From Colias croceus (taxonomy: Eukaryota > Arthropoda > Insecta > Lepidoptera > Pieridae), in assembly GCF_905220415.1 (NCBI RefSeq), contig NC_059549.1, positions 8,308,001 to 8,372,000 on the forward strand: 64,000 bases of DNA. The letters are read 5' to 3'. Shown piece after piece: positions 1 to 11,006 of this stretch. A model generated the notes under the pieces. The model was not told the origin of the DNA. It did not search any database and saw only the letters and a list, made by a program, of their open reading frames with translations. The stretch's first letter is position 1; every line of letters starts with the position of its first letter. Both the position numbers and the translations under genes were made by a program.

Positions 1-228
1 GGGTTTTTGTGGATGAAGTCAAAGTTTTTTTTTTAGTTTTGGAAAAAAAATATTGAAGTATATTTTCTAGTTAGAAGACTATATTCTAGAGAACTCGTTT
101 TATTTTTAAAAATTTATTATGGCCATTTTACTCATTAGGTTAAATACTTTCGATATCAGTTTAAAGTTTTTTGATATCTGTAATAGTTACGGAATAATCG
201 CCTGTGCACACTTAACGATTACACCCTG
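1..228 (+). mobile_element. Right end of Tc1-like/mariner composite, left part outside window
   Basis: This stretch is nearly identical to 58818-59178. Positions 1-90 match the mariner-derived interior there, and about 107-228 match the right terminal inverted repeat of the outer element, ending in acaccctg followed by TA. Relative to the fuller copy, about 137 bases are missing, including the mariner right end. The left part lies upstream of the window. No open frame is usable. Confidence 0.85.
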
Positions 229-230
229 TA

Positions 231-899
231 GATACTCGTCGCTTATCGTAAATAGCTTCTTATTAACTGAGTAATAGATAAAGGTTAAGAGTTGAATAAA
301 TAGGTATAAGTTTTCTTCAAAAAGAAGCTCTTAAGAGTCTGACACTAGAATAATAAAAGCTCGCGCTAATATCAACAACAAAAGCTCACTATGACATTGG
401 GTCACATTTAAGTTGAGATCAATAGAAATCTTGAATAGATGCCGACTCAACACTTCGATAGCCTACTTTCATTCTGAACAATACAAATAAAACGTCGTAG
501 CCAATGGAAATATACCTTCCTATTCAAGTAAGATTGAGATTATTAAATAATATTAATATTTTATAAAATTAAAATTGGTGTATGTGGACATGTTTATAGT
601 AGGTATCTTGTTCTTTTTTATGGCGAATTCGCTCAACTTCTTACTACGCTTACGGCATCGTTTAAAAGTTTTTCAGCAACGTCGTCGTAGGTATATATGA
701 CATAAAGGTAATTTTATATTCGCAATGTATGTGGCGTGATAAGTAGGCAGTTTGTGCGCATAATCAAAAACCATTTTGCGTACCTGCTATGTGCTCCCGT
801 ACAATAAAAGAACGTGGGAGGTAAGCTCGTACTTAATACCAAACAGCTTAACTTCTTAGTGATAAGTATAATGGATTATAAATATGGCTGTTGAATCGT
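231..899. other. Non-coding, AT-rich, nothing recognised
   Basis: No frame with coding character, no RNA gene and no repeat boundary that I can support. Confidence 0.5.
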
Positions 900-1345
900 T
901 GGATCTCGCACAAAGGTGTAGCGCAAGTTTTACGGCATTGCCGGCGGGGATCTATGCGACAAAGAATGTTTGATTTAAACCCTGCCATAATGCGGCTGCC
1001 CTGTATAGCTGCAATATGCTAGAGGGGATGAAATGTGGTTTTACGATTGTACTATTGAGCGGACATGTCAGGTGAAATAAAATGGTGTACCTTTGATCCG
1101 CCGTACTCCGTTTGCGAACGCCGGCGCTGGCTGTGCCCTCGCTGGTGGTGTGGTGTTGTGAATGTGACGAAGCGCCTTGGAGGGCTCCTGGCCGCAAAGG
1201 GCCGGCGTTGCTTGGTGTAGCGGACCTTGGGTGCGCGTGTGCCTCAAGATCAGTTTGCCGGCGGAGTGGCGAGTGACAGCCGGGGACCGCGGGTTGCGCG
1301 CGCTACATCAGTACGCATGCGTCCTCGGCGATACCGCAAGCAATT
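900..1345. other. GC- and CpG-rich block of unknown identity
   Basis: About 450 bases, densest at 1100-1330, are much richer in G, C and CpG than the surrounding AT-rich DNA. Frames are open on both strands over this block, as expected for GC-rich DNA, and none resembles a known protein. It could be a promoter with a 5' exon or an old GC-rich transposon. A TCAGT initiator-like string lies near 1306-1310. I cannot decide between these. Confidence 0.4.
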
Positions 1346-2229
1346 TAACTAATCTACGCATTGTATTTACGCAGCTTTTACCCTTTGTAATTCGAGTTTT
1401 ATACTTATTCAGTATTTATTTATAAAAGCATTTAATGCGAACGAATCATTAGACCGCGCATCTTAATGTCAATTAATAATTAAAATTGTGGCAAAGAGAT
1501 TTAATTTATATTTGTGTCGTTCTAGGCCGATTAAGATGATATGTAGGTAATCAGCTGTTTGGGATTAGGTTAGATTATGTTGTATCGATCGTGCTACATA
1601 CTTGAATAAGTGCTGTACATTTCATTGTTTTGGCTGCAGTCCAGAGACCGCATCTTACAGGCTTGTCCCTCAACGTATACACTGCACTTAAAGCGCAAAG
1701 TAGAACTTCTCATCATTAATTTTGAAGTCGTAATGGATTCATTCCAGAATTTCTTCTTCATTCCAAGGTAAATTCTTACACACATTATGACTTCCGACTC
1801 TTACTCTAGCTCTATGATCAGAGGAATTGGTACGAAGTATTACGTTCCAAATAAGAATCGATATTCAAACTTCAAACTTTTATAAAGTTGTTAATTTATA
1901 GTGATTTTTCTACACTTTGGCAATACATGTAGGTACATATACCTGAAAAATAGAATTTCGGCATCCTTCCAGAAGCCTTATTCACAAGCGATTTGCTGAG
2001 CATATTTATTATTGCAAAATATGTATAGTTTTCTACATTAAATAGATAGATTGTACCTACATACATGAATTGTAATAATATTAATGTATCATCCATTGAG
2101 ATAATATTACTTCGTATGGAGGAGACATCACGAACAAAATCTGTGCGCCATTTTTTTGCTCTAACTAAGTTTTAAAAATTAGATATTATCTAGCTAGGTA
2201 CCTACTTACCGATGAAAGTAATTCCTTTG
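1346..2229. other. Non-coding, nothing recognised
   Basis: AT-rich sequence with only short shadow frames. Confidence 0.5.
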
Positions 2230-2602
2230 CACTTTTCCGTTTTATTTGTATTATTTGTGCAATATCGTAACACACACGAAGGCATATTTGATGCGTTTCA
2301 CTTTAAAACAAATAAAAAATGAGCGTGCAGTTACGCCATATGGCGTATGTTGAGCGGAACATAAGTGATGTAGGAGGTGTCGTCTCCATATGTATATTAT
2401 CTCAATGCTATCATCACTACATAGTATAAAACAAAGTCGCTTTTCTGTTCCTATGTCCCTATGTATGCTTACATCTTTAAAAGTACGCAACGGATTTTGA
2501 TGCGGTTTTTCATTAATAGATAGAGAGATTGAAGAGGACGGTTTATATGTACAATTTATAAGATTTTAGATACAGCGGGCGAAGCCACGGGTGGAAAGCT
2601 AA
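2230..2602 (+). mobile_element. Helitron-like element fragment, 3' end
   Basis: The right end reads gcgaagccacgggtggaaag followed by CTAA, a variant of the CTAG terminus of lepidopteran Helitrons; compare 30051-30075 (gggcgaagctgcgggtggaa then agctag). Positions 2417-2490 match 24280-24355 in inverse orientation, so the interior is dispersed. The 5' end is not clear. Confidence 0.6.
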
Positions 2603-3371
2603 TTATATTTCTGATCCCAAAGCTAAAGTCGCGTGTGAAATGTGAATGTTAGTTATTATATTTAGTTCATGTAGCATAGCACCCTGCTACGGAAATTGTA
2701 GAATGTGATTTCACTGTAGCAGGTAGCTACAAATAAGTATTTACATAATATCGTATCTACTAGTGTTACAATTTCGATTTAGATTCGAAAGGAAATTCTA
2801 AAATATGTATCTAAATTGTTGTTTAAAAGAGGCGAGAACAATTTTTTTGTATGTTTGTTTGATGGAAAACAAAAACTACTTGGCCGATTTTAAAAGCTCT
2901 TTTACCAAATGAAAGCTAAACCTATTATGCCTGAGTGGCATAATATGCTTATTTTTTGTAGCCAGGGTAAATGTTGAGAAAATAAACCGTATAGGTATTA
3001 TAGGTAAGTAGTTAACGTTATAATATTATAATCATGAATAAACTTTATAAGTATTTATTATTTTCTAGGGTTTAATTTCTAAAAGTATTTATTATTTATG
3101 CTAACGTAGCAATTATACATTATCGTAGGTAATTGTTATTTTAATCGGTACAAAAAAGACGTAGTTATGTAACATTATTCAAATTTATTCGAACATATTT
3201 TTTTCTAAATTTGTTTATTTTAAAAATATTTACATAGTTACAATGTTATCTACGGTGAATTTAAATTTATAAATGAACGAGATTCCTTTATGCGATCAAC
3301 TCTACAATTTCAATAAAATTAATATACCTATTCCATCGGAAATCAAAGTGTAAGTTTACGGTGTCGATGTA
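2603..3371. other. Non-coding, repeat-like
   Basis: AT-rich. Positions about 2826-2995 look like a dispersed lepidopteran repeat (aaactacttggccgatttta and following), but I can support neither borders nor a class. Confidence 0.35.
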
Positions 3372-3995
3372 ATATCCCACCAAAAACATAAATGTAAAAA
3401 TTGGAGCCGAGTTCAATCGTTGACTTAATTTGCCAAAAAAGAAATGAGATCTAATTATTAATGTGTGCCAAGTTCTGCAGACAGTCCAGAAATTTATTTA
3501 TAAAGATGTATTAAGTTCTTAGGTTGACTGAAAACTCAATTGTTTTATTTTCCCTTAGAGAACAATGTTTATTCCAAAATATAACTTTTTTAATTTGAAT
3601 AATATAATTATTTTCACAAAGCAAACAACTAATGACCTATTGAACCCCATAATTTGATGAGGCTAGTTTTTAGAACTTCACAAAATATAAACAGTATGTA
3701 AAACTAGCCTCATCAAATTATGGGGTTCAATAGGTCATTAGTTGTTTGCTTTGTGAAAATAATTATATTATTCAAATTAAAAAAGTTATATTTTGGAATA
3801 AACATTGTTCTCTAAGGGAAAATAAAACAATTGAGTTTTCAGTCAACCTAAGAACTTAATACATCTTTATAAATAAATTTCTGGACTGTCTGCAGAACTT
3901 GGCACACATTAATTAGATCTCATTTCTTTTTTGGCAAATTAAGTCAACGATTGAACTCGGCTCCAATTTTTACATTTATGTTTTTGGTGGGATAT
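3372..3995. repeat. Long hairpin: 300-bp arms, 29-bp spacer
   Basis: The left arm 3372-3670 is the reverse complement of 3700-3995, with 3671-3699 as the loop. The arms are almost identical; the clearest difference is a 3-base indel (ctaattattaatgtg against ctaattaatgtg). No transposase, terminal motif or target-site duplication was found. A transcript would fold into a long double-stranded RNA. Confidence 0.93.
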
Positions 3996-4226
3996 CATTA
4001 CTTTTTGTACAGAAAATTACTCTGCAAATTTGATTTACTTTATGAATATAATTATACTTTTTATATACGATTTTATTTATATTTTTTCTTGCGGATTCTT
4101 TGTATGGTTTGTTTAGTATTATTTTCTATATTTTCTTGTATGTTATGAATGTCAGCGCACATTGCCCCGTCATTATCTTCAATTTTTTAAACTCGTTTTC
4201 TGTTTAAAAGATTACATGATTTTCTA

Positions 4227-4302
4227 AACATCCAGCGTGAATACATATTCACGCTGGATGTTCTTTGTAATAGTGTGTGTACATACACACACTATTACAA
4301 AG
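4227..4302. repeat. Two back-to-back perfect hairpins
   Basis: Hairpin 1 has 16-bp arms at 4227-4242 and 4247-4262 with spacer acat. Hairpin 2 starts at the very next base, with 19-bp arms at 4263-4281 and 4284-4302 and spacer ca. The two arm sequences are unrelated. Both are perfect. Confidence 0.95.
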
Positions 4303-5825
4303 ATGCAAAGATCGTTGTAGAAGAATCGTCGCTTTACTCCATGACGTTACGGTATTGCCATGACGAGATTTTTAAATTTTACTCTAAACGCGCCTAAAGA
4401 TGTTTCACTTATATTAATATTACGCAAATTAAATCATTTCGACCTTCGACAAAGCCTTCTTCCATTACACTGAAATTAAAAATAAACTAAACACTCATAA
4501 ATAAAGAATAAAGAAATGTGAATTTGTAAAATTATATATTATTTTTAACTGCATGAGCAATATTTTTATTACAATTTTCTTTTATTTTACGTTTAATAAC
4601 AGTTTTGAATAAAGAAATCATGCAATGGCCGTAATCCGCCCTAGCGATACTAGCGCGAGTGAGTGTGATGTCAGAGGCGCATCCAATCTACAGATGTTTC
4701 GCGCTAAAATATGTAAACTTCAATAATCTATATCTCAGTCATTTATTGATGGATTTCAAAATTTTTTTCGGCCACTGACTAGTTTTGATCTATTTTTTAA
4801 GACTAGTAAGGTGAATATACTATTTTCTATTTTTTTAAACTTTTCCATTTTTCCATACAAACAAAATTAATGTCATTGAAAAAAAAATTAAATACAAATA
4901 AATTCAGTATTTTCTGATTTTTTCCTTTGTACACTCACTATTACCTAGCTGATTACAAAATTTGAACTTTCTAGGTCATCTGGAAGTGGGTTAGGTTTTG
5001 TATATGTCTATAAGTCAGTCAGTCTTAAAAATTGCGATTTTTGGATATTAATATCTACGCAACTGTTTAATCTGTATTTATGAAATTTAAGGTTCTTGTT
5101 TATCTTGAGGTCCTCTTGATATGTACCAAATTTGGTTTATTTAACTTAAATAGTTTTCGAGTTATAAGGGGGTGAAAAGTGGCTCGAAATGGTTCGTGTA
5201 AATATACACACGGCTGCTGCTCGCCAGTTCTCTTCGCTTGAACTCGGCTTGACACGCTGCCGCGTGTCTAGATTCCCGTACTTTAGAGAGGACAAAATAG
5301 TTTAATATCACCGACAGGTATTCGACTTACTCAGAATATGAGAGTTAATGAATGCCAATGCAAATAACTTCGCAAACTCCTATGAACTGCATAAGGAAGG
5401 ATATTAATGAATATTCCTTACTATAGCCGAAGTATGATGAAAACTTTAATATGTTATTCACAAAACAATTTCAAATGAGAAAGTCGATTTTAATGAGCAA
5501 TAAAAAAAGTGTGTAGGACCTAAGTAGTTATGTAATTATAATGATTCTGAAACCTATAGACGTACATAATAGTAAAATATATAATTAGTTTAGTATTAAG
5601 GCACACCCATAATATATTTTATAAAAAAATTATATCGAAACAGAAAAATGCACTTCAATCTAAATATTATAATAATTACCGTAATTAATTAAAAAGCAAC
5701 TTCTTTTAATGAAAATGAATAGGTATAATTCAGACGATAATAATATATTCATTGTACAATTATTAAAGGTAGGTATTGTAAGAAATTAAGAATGTTACCT
5801 ATGATTTTCATTTACCTAAGTTAAA
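4303..5825. other. Non-coding, nothing recognised
   Basis: No coding frame. A short motif at 4387-4410 (aacgcgcctaa then gtttcactt) recurs at 17983-18001, which suggests a dispersed repeat. 5200-5280 is locally GC-richer. Confidence 0.4.
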
Positions 5826-7683
5826 ATGAATTGCATTTACTTATTTCAGGATCTTCAACCTTTGAAAGAAAAAATACGCGACTCTGATAATAAAGTTAAA
5901 ACAGTCTGGTCTATTATTAATGGTGAAATGGGTAAAAGCAAATCAAGTAATACCATAAAACTTGTATATAATGACAGGGTTATTGACAAAAGTGCTGATG
6001 TTGCGCTTGCTTTTGAAGAATTCTTCAGTAGTGTCCCTGCTACTATTACTAATAGTTTAAATTCGTCTTCAGCACTTGCAGAAACCTTTTTGAGGGACCA
6101 TGTTGCGGGGTGCAGTACATTATTTGAATTACGACACGTAACTGCTAGTGATATTGTTACTGCCTTTAAGACGCTTAATCTAAAAAATACTTGTGATCTT
6201 TGGGGAATGTCCGTAAATTTAGTTAATAATATAATAGAAAATATTGCGAAAAATTTAGCTTTCATATTTAATAAGTGTTGTGACTATGGTACATTTCCTA
6301 ATTTACTAAAGCTTAGTAAAGTTATACCTCTATTTAAGAAGGGCGATCAAGAAGACTGTAACAATTATAGACCTATCTCTATTTTACCAACATTAAGTAA
6401 GGTATTCGAGAGGTTGATATTAAACCAATTGAGTAGTCATTTTGCATCTAATGATTTACTGCACACCAAACAGTTTGGTTTCACAAAGGGGCGCTCAACC
6501 ACAGATGCTGGAGTTGCACTTCTAACACATATTTATAAAGCATGGGAAAACTCAAAAAATGCTCTGGGGATATTTTGTGACCTCTCCAAGGCATTTGACT
6601 GCGTTGAACATTGTACTTTGTTACGTAAACTTAATCACTATGGAATTACAGGAAAAGCCCAGAACCTCATAGCGTCATACCTGCATGATAGGATACAGAC
6701 TGTAGTTGTTAATGGAGAACGTTCTAGCGGTGCGTCAATTAACATTGGTGTTCCACAGGGGTCCATTTTAGGTCCCTTCTTGTTCTTGGTATATATCAAT
6801 GATCTTCCCTATTATTTGCAGGATAGGTGTGAAATAGTTCTGTTTGCAGATGATACCTCATTAATTTTTAATGTGGATAGGCATGACCCAAATGTTGACG
6901 AAGTGAACAGTGCTCTTTTACACATATCTGAATGGTTTACTGCCAATAATTTATTATTAAATGCCAAAAAAACCACTTGTGTTGAATTTTTACTTCCTAA
7001 TGTAAAAAAGTTGAACAGAGATATTACCTTGAACGGGGAGGTATTGCATCCTACTGAGTCTACTGTATTTCTAGGGTTAACATTGGATGAGAAACTACAG
7101 TGGGGAGCCCATGTCAACACCGCTGCAGGTAAGCTCAGTTCAGCTGCATATGCAGTCCGAAAAATAAGGCATCTCACCGATGAAGATACGGCTAGATTGG
7201 TTTATTTCAGCTACTTTCATAGCATTATGTCCTATGGAATTCTACTGTGGGGCAAGGCTGCAGATATAGAAACTATATTTATCTTACAGAAAAGAGCCAT
7301 TCGCTCTATATATAATTTACGTGCTCGGGACTCACTAAGAGATCATTTTAAGAATACTGGTATCCTTACTGTACCATCACAGTATATATTTAATAATATT
7401 TTGCATGTTCACAAAAACGCCGACTTACACACAAGAGTAGGAGATAGACACGATTATGGCACAAGGAACAGGAATAGAATTGAAATGCCATTTTTCCGAT
7501 TAGCTAAAGTTAAAAATTCATTTATGGGTCAAGGTATACGCTTATACAATAGAATTCCTCTCAATATTAGAGTTTAGTAATTCTAAATTTAAAACTTATA
7601 TAAAAAATGTACTAGTTCAGAGAGCGTACTACAGTATTCAGGAATATATGGACGATAAAGACCCATGGAGGGTTGTCGCGTAA
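5826..7683 (+). pseudogene. LINE reverse transcriptase, 5' truncated, frameshifted near C terminus
   Basis: The open frame 5826-7577 encodes 583 residues with the non-LTR reverse transcriptase blocks in order: NNYRPISILPTLSK, FGFTKGRSTTDA, DLSKAFDCVEH, GVPQGSILGPFLF, the catalytic FADD (6843-6854) and the thumb-like LGLTLDEKLQWG. The first residues come from flanking DNA. The frame stops at 7575-7577, but the 2-nt-shifted frame from 7570 continues for 37 codons in family-like sequence (FKTYIKNVLVQRAYY, then DDKDPWRVVA) to TAA at 7681-7683. The simplest reading is loss of one GA dinucleotide from AGAGAG at 7569-7572. The enzyme would have copied LINE RNA at the target site. The clade within Jockey/CR1 is not certain. 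Confidence 0.88.
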
Positions 7684-7940
7684 AAACCACAGGACAGTTC
7701 TTTGGCATATTATGATATATTATGTATAAGTTAGATATAAGTTACATATTATGTAATATTGACATGATTTTAAAAGAGCAACTATGGAGTTTCTTGCCGA
7801 TTCTTCTCCATAGATACTGCTTTCCGAATCGGTGGTAAATGTTAAAAATACTTATGTAATGACGATTCGAAAGTGCTACTAAATAGTAGTCTAATTGAAT
7901 AAATAAATGTTTGAGTTTGACAAATGTTTGAGTTTGAATG
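5845..7940 (+). mobile_element. 5'-truncated non-LTR retrotransposon (Jockey/CR1-like LINE)
   Basis: It contains a reverse transcriptase frame but no endonuclease upstream, so it is 5' truncated. The 3' UTR (7684-7900) carries the motif ggagtttcttgccgattctt and related strings that I know as a recurring 3' end of lepidopteran CR1/Jockey-type LINEs. It ends in a two-unit 17-bp tail repeat at about 7905-7938 (tgtttgagtttga units). No ordinary target-site duplication is visible. Instead a 12-bp inverted pair flanks the copy (atgaattgcatt 5826-5837, aatgcaattcat 7937-7948). Confidence 0.85.
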
Positions 7941-8412
7941 CAATTCATGATAATTTCATTTTTCCTTGTGTACATACATGTAACTGAAAAATCATGAAGC
8001 AAGAACAGAATTTATTTCTATGTAAATATACTGCGGAGGTCCGGTTGGGTCAAGGGCATTGCAGTTACTAAGTGCCGTGCTTGTGCCTCGTAAATATTCG
8101 ATCAAAATCTTCTTTGTGAATTTTATATGCAGCAAGGATTAAGCGAAATGTACCTACCTACATTAAATATCTAGTAATTTGTAGGGTTTATTGCAGGGTT
8201 TTTGTACAGTCATTACAGTTTTATTTTGTACAGTGTATACAAGGGGTACCTATACAGTTAAAGTGCACCGATAACAGATAAGGTCTTGCTAAAATTGTCT
8301 ATATGCCATAAAAATTCAAATCAGATAAAAATGTAAATCATTAAAAAAAGCATGGTAAGAACAAGGTAAGAATCGAATTTTTGATAACTCATTTTTAAAG
8401 CCAGATAATTTA
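7941..8412. other. Non-coding, nothing recognised
   Basis: AT-rich spacer between two LINE copies. No coding frame. Confidence 0.4.
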
Positions 8413-8430
8413 TAATTTCCGTTATAAGCG

Positions 8431-9034
8431 GATAAGCAAGCTAAAGTGGCAGTGGGCCGGTCATATGTGCCGCAGAACGGACAACCGCTGGGGCACACAT
8501 GTCTTAGAGTGGAGACCGCGGCTCGGTAAACGTAGCGTAGGACGCCCTGCTACACGGTGGAGTCACGACATTCGCAGGGTTGCTGGTCAAAACTGGCGAC
8601 AACGAGCAAACGACCGGGCTCAGTGGCGTGCCATGACTGAGGCCTATGTCCAGCAGTGGACGAGTGTAGGCTGACAATGATGATGATGATGAATTTATAA
8701 GACTAAAAAATAATTTAAACACGATGAAATCCTTTAAAAATGGGAAAAAAAGGATGAATAGTGAGATGGAGCAGAAAAGAAAAGGATAATTATTAGAAAG
8801 AAAGGAAAAACGATTTCCGACATAACTACGAGGCAAAGTTGTAGCCACTCATAAACTCAAAATTTTATAAGAATCATTTTTTTTTGTTATTAATTACAGT
8901 TTTTCAAATCTCATTTAAAGGCTGGATGGCTGGATGCATATTTGCAAAGAGACATACCTATTTAGAGATACTTAGACGTAATATGATTTTATTATAATAT
9001 TTAGATATTCCTTTCGTACATACTATGATTTTTT
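8431..9034 (+). mobile_element. 5'-truncated RTE LINE 3' end with extra 3' sequence, 18-bp direct repeats
   Basis: Positions 8431-8674 encode the RTE C terminus (KLKWQWAGHM, LEWRPRLGKRSVGRPATRW, ending EAYVQQWTSVG), which matches the end of the LINE at 18236-18400. The usual RTE tail of tga units follows at 8678-8692. The perfect 18-bp repeat taatttccgttataagcg sits at 8413-8430 and again at 9035-9052, so the inserted segment appears to include 342 bases beyond the normal 3' end. Confidence 0.75.
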
Positions 9035-9116
9035 TAATTTCCGTTATAAGCGTGAGATAAATGATAGGTATTTTTATTTCCTACTACTACAAAGTTTTTT
9101 TAACTAACATAATAAT

Positions 9117-9593
9117 TAGGGATGTAACGATACATGATTTTGCCGATACGATACCGATACCGATATTTGTAATCAAATATCGGCGATACCGATACCGATA
9201 CCGATATCGATGGCTTGGTAGAAAAATAAATAGTGAATTATGCTTAAACGTTACCAACATTTAAGAGAGACTCAAATGTAAATCGTATTCATTTAAATAA
9301 CAATGCCAAATCAAAAAACCAGAAAACCATTTATTTTAGTATTATTTTTTTGCAAAGTCAGTTAAACTTTAAGTTATACACATACAATCAGTTCCTAATA
9401 AAAGTTTACTATTGGTAGAGTTTGTTCAAAAAACAAAGTGCGCACGCGCGGGCGGCCTCCCGCATCGTTCATTGGGCGCGGTTTTTTGAATTGTTTGATA
9501 TCGGTATCGGTTGTTTTATAATCGGCGATACCGATATATCGGCTTGCCGATTATATCGGCCGATATATCGGTATCGGTATCGTTACATCCCTA
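9117..9593. mobile_element. hAT-like MITE with cgatac sub-repeats
   Basis: The termini are tagggatgtaacgatac and gtatcgttacatcccta, which are perfectly inverted. The flanks ataataat (9109-9116) and atattaat (9594-9601) match at 7 of 8 positions, fitting an 8-bp hAT duplication. The sub-terminal regions are built from repeats of cgatac/gtatcg. There is no transposase, so the copy is non-autonomous. Confidence 0.85.
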
Positions 9594-9659
9594 ATATTAA
9601 TATGTCTATTGAATATTTTTTCAATACAATATGTTAGCACGTATTATAGTGTACAGCCA

Positions 9660-9835
9660 TAATTTTAAGCTATTGCATAGCTTCTATCGCGGGCCTTGAG
9701 CGCGGGGACCGAATCGAGAAATTCCGTAACGAAAACCTCACGCTCCTCACTCCGACGGGCGGAGGTGTGGCTTGAAGGCATAGCATGCAATAGCTTTACC
9801 GCGGCAGTCCCCGAGTGCCACACGTCGTTTTTTTA
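9660..9835. repeat. GC-rich dispersed repeat-like block with inverted ends
   Basis: aagctattgcatagc near 9665 and gcatagcatgcaatagctt near 9778 form an inverted pair around a GC-rich core (gcgcggggaccgaatcgag; cactccgacgggcggaggt). It resembles blocks often repeated in lepidopteran genomes. I cannot assign a class. Confidence 0.45.
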
Positions 9836-10407
9836 TTTAATTTTTTATCAGAACAAACATTAAAGGTACAAAACTATCACAAAATAATCGATAATGGCCG
9901 ATAGGTTGGTACAAGGGTGGTACTTATAGTCGCCGCACTGCGACCGTTTTGATTGATTTTCTAAAAATCGTGCTAGGTATATCATTAATTTAAGCATTAA
10001 TTGATCCTTTTTGACTTGGCTGTGAAAGATAAAATATCAAACTACAACATTCAAGGTTTCCATTCAACACAGACGTAATATTCTTTATGTCTGTTAGGAT
10101 TGGCTTTTAATTTTAACTATGCCAATGTTATATCTGTATGATTTATTAACTGTGGTCTAAAATATGTCAGTGTCAAAATTTGAAACTGATAAGTAGGTAC
10201 TGAGTTCATTGTTATTATTATTGATTTTATGTTGAGCTATGAAATATTATATTCTGAAATAAATTAATAAAATCTTAAATAACAAAATATCTATCTTTTT
10301 CATCAAATAAAGTGTTAACGGTAGGTATACCTGTTATTGCTAAATCAATTCGTTAATTAAACTAGACCATTTTCATGTTTTAGTTAATGTTCTTAATGCA
10401 TTTACAG
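9836..10407 (+). promoter_or_regulatory. Upstream region of TMEM230, probable leader intron end
   Basis: No coding frame. tgcatttacag at 10397-10407 fits a splice acceptor just before the TMEM230 start codon, so the promoter and a 5' leader exon probably lie upstream in this stretch or earlier. No TATA box or initiator can be chosen with confidence. Confidence 0.35.
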
Positions 10408-10416
10408 AGAATAAAT

Positions 10417-10758
10417 ATGTCAAGGTTCAGGTTTGGAAGACCAGGCAATGGATATACTCGTGTACCAAATGATGACAGTGGTTTTTGCGACTCACAATTT
10501 GAAACACCGCCACAGAAGATACCATGGAAAGCGATATCATTAGCAGCATTTTTATTTATCGTCGGCTCGATATTGTTAATTGTAGGAAGTCTAATAGTAA
10601 CTGGTCATATAGATACAAAATACTCTGACCGCCTATGGCCAATAATCCTATTAGGATGCATAATGTTTCTACCTGGAGCTTATCATATGAGAATAGCATA
10701 CTGTGCATATAAAGAATATCCAGGATATAGTTTTTCAGACATTCCTGAATTTGAATAA
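10417..10758 (+). CDS. TMEM230: TMEM230 homologue, two-pass membrane protein
   Basis: This encodes a 113-residue membrane protein of the TMEM230 family, which in vertebrates resides on secretory, endosomal and synaptic vesicles and takes part in vesicle trafficking. The family pattern is clear: a cytosolic head with YTRVPNDDSGF (13-23), PPQKIPWKAI (31-40), membrane segments at about 39-62 and 73-96, and FLPGAYHMRIAYCAYKEYPG (84-103) before a C-terminal SDIPEFE. The length equals the usual roughly 120 residues. I start at the ATG at 10417. An in-frame ATG at 10387 lies upstream of the likely splice acceptor ending at 10407, and its ten extra residues do not resemble the family. The coding part is a single exon. 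It converges on DNAJC21, with 268 bases between the stop codons. Confidence 0.95.
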   Translation: MSRFRFGRPGNGYTRVPNDDSGFCDSQFETPPQKIPWKAISLAAFLFIVGSILLIVGSLIVTGHIDTKYSDRLWPIILLGCIMFLPGAYHMRIAYCAYKEYPGYSFSDIPEFE

Positions 10759-10874
10759 TCCTTTGTAAGTAGGTATATATAAATTAAGTGCAATTACTTG
10801 TATGTATTGTGATGTATATTCTGTAAGAGGAATCTTTAAGATATAATACAAATATTTAATGAAAGTTGGTTTTT

Positions 10875-10880
10875 AATAAA
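10875..10880 (+). terminator. Poly(A) signal AATAAA for TMEM230
   Basis: AATAAA lies 117 bases after the TMEM230 stop codon. Confidence 0.6.
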
Positions 10881-11000
10881 ACACTTCAAATAGTTATAGT
10901 TTGATGATTCATAATTTTATTTAATAAATAGAATGATAGTCATTTTACATTTTGTAGAGAGATAAAGAAAATCATTATGATTCTCAGATAATAATTCATA

Positions 11001-11006
11001 TTTATT
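11001..11006 (-). terminator. Candidate poly(A) signal for DNAJC21
   Basis: TTTATT on the + strand reads AATAAA on the gene strand, 20 bases beyond the stop. A second candidate lies at 10917-10922. If that one is used, the DNAJC21 3' UTR comes close to or overlaps the TMEM230 3' end. Confidence 0.45.

Noticed and set aside
4227..4302. Transcription terminators or CRISPR-like repeats
   Set aside because: Eukaryotic context, no U-tract, and the hairpin arms are unrelated to each other, with no regular spacer-repeat pattern.
9061..9637. Frames with RYRYRYR-like runs
   Set aside because: Produced by the cgatac sub-repeats of the hAT-like MITE.
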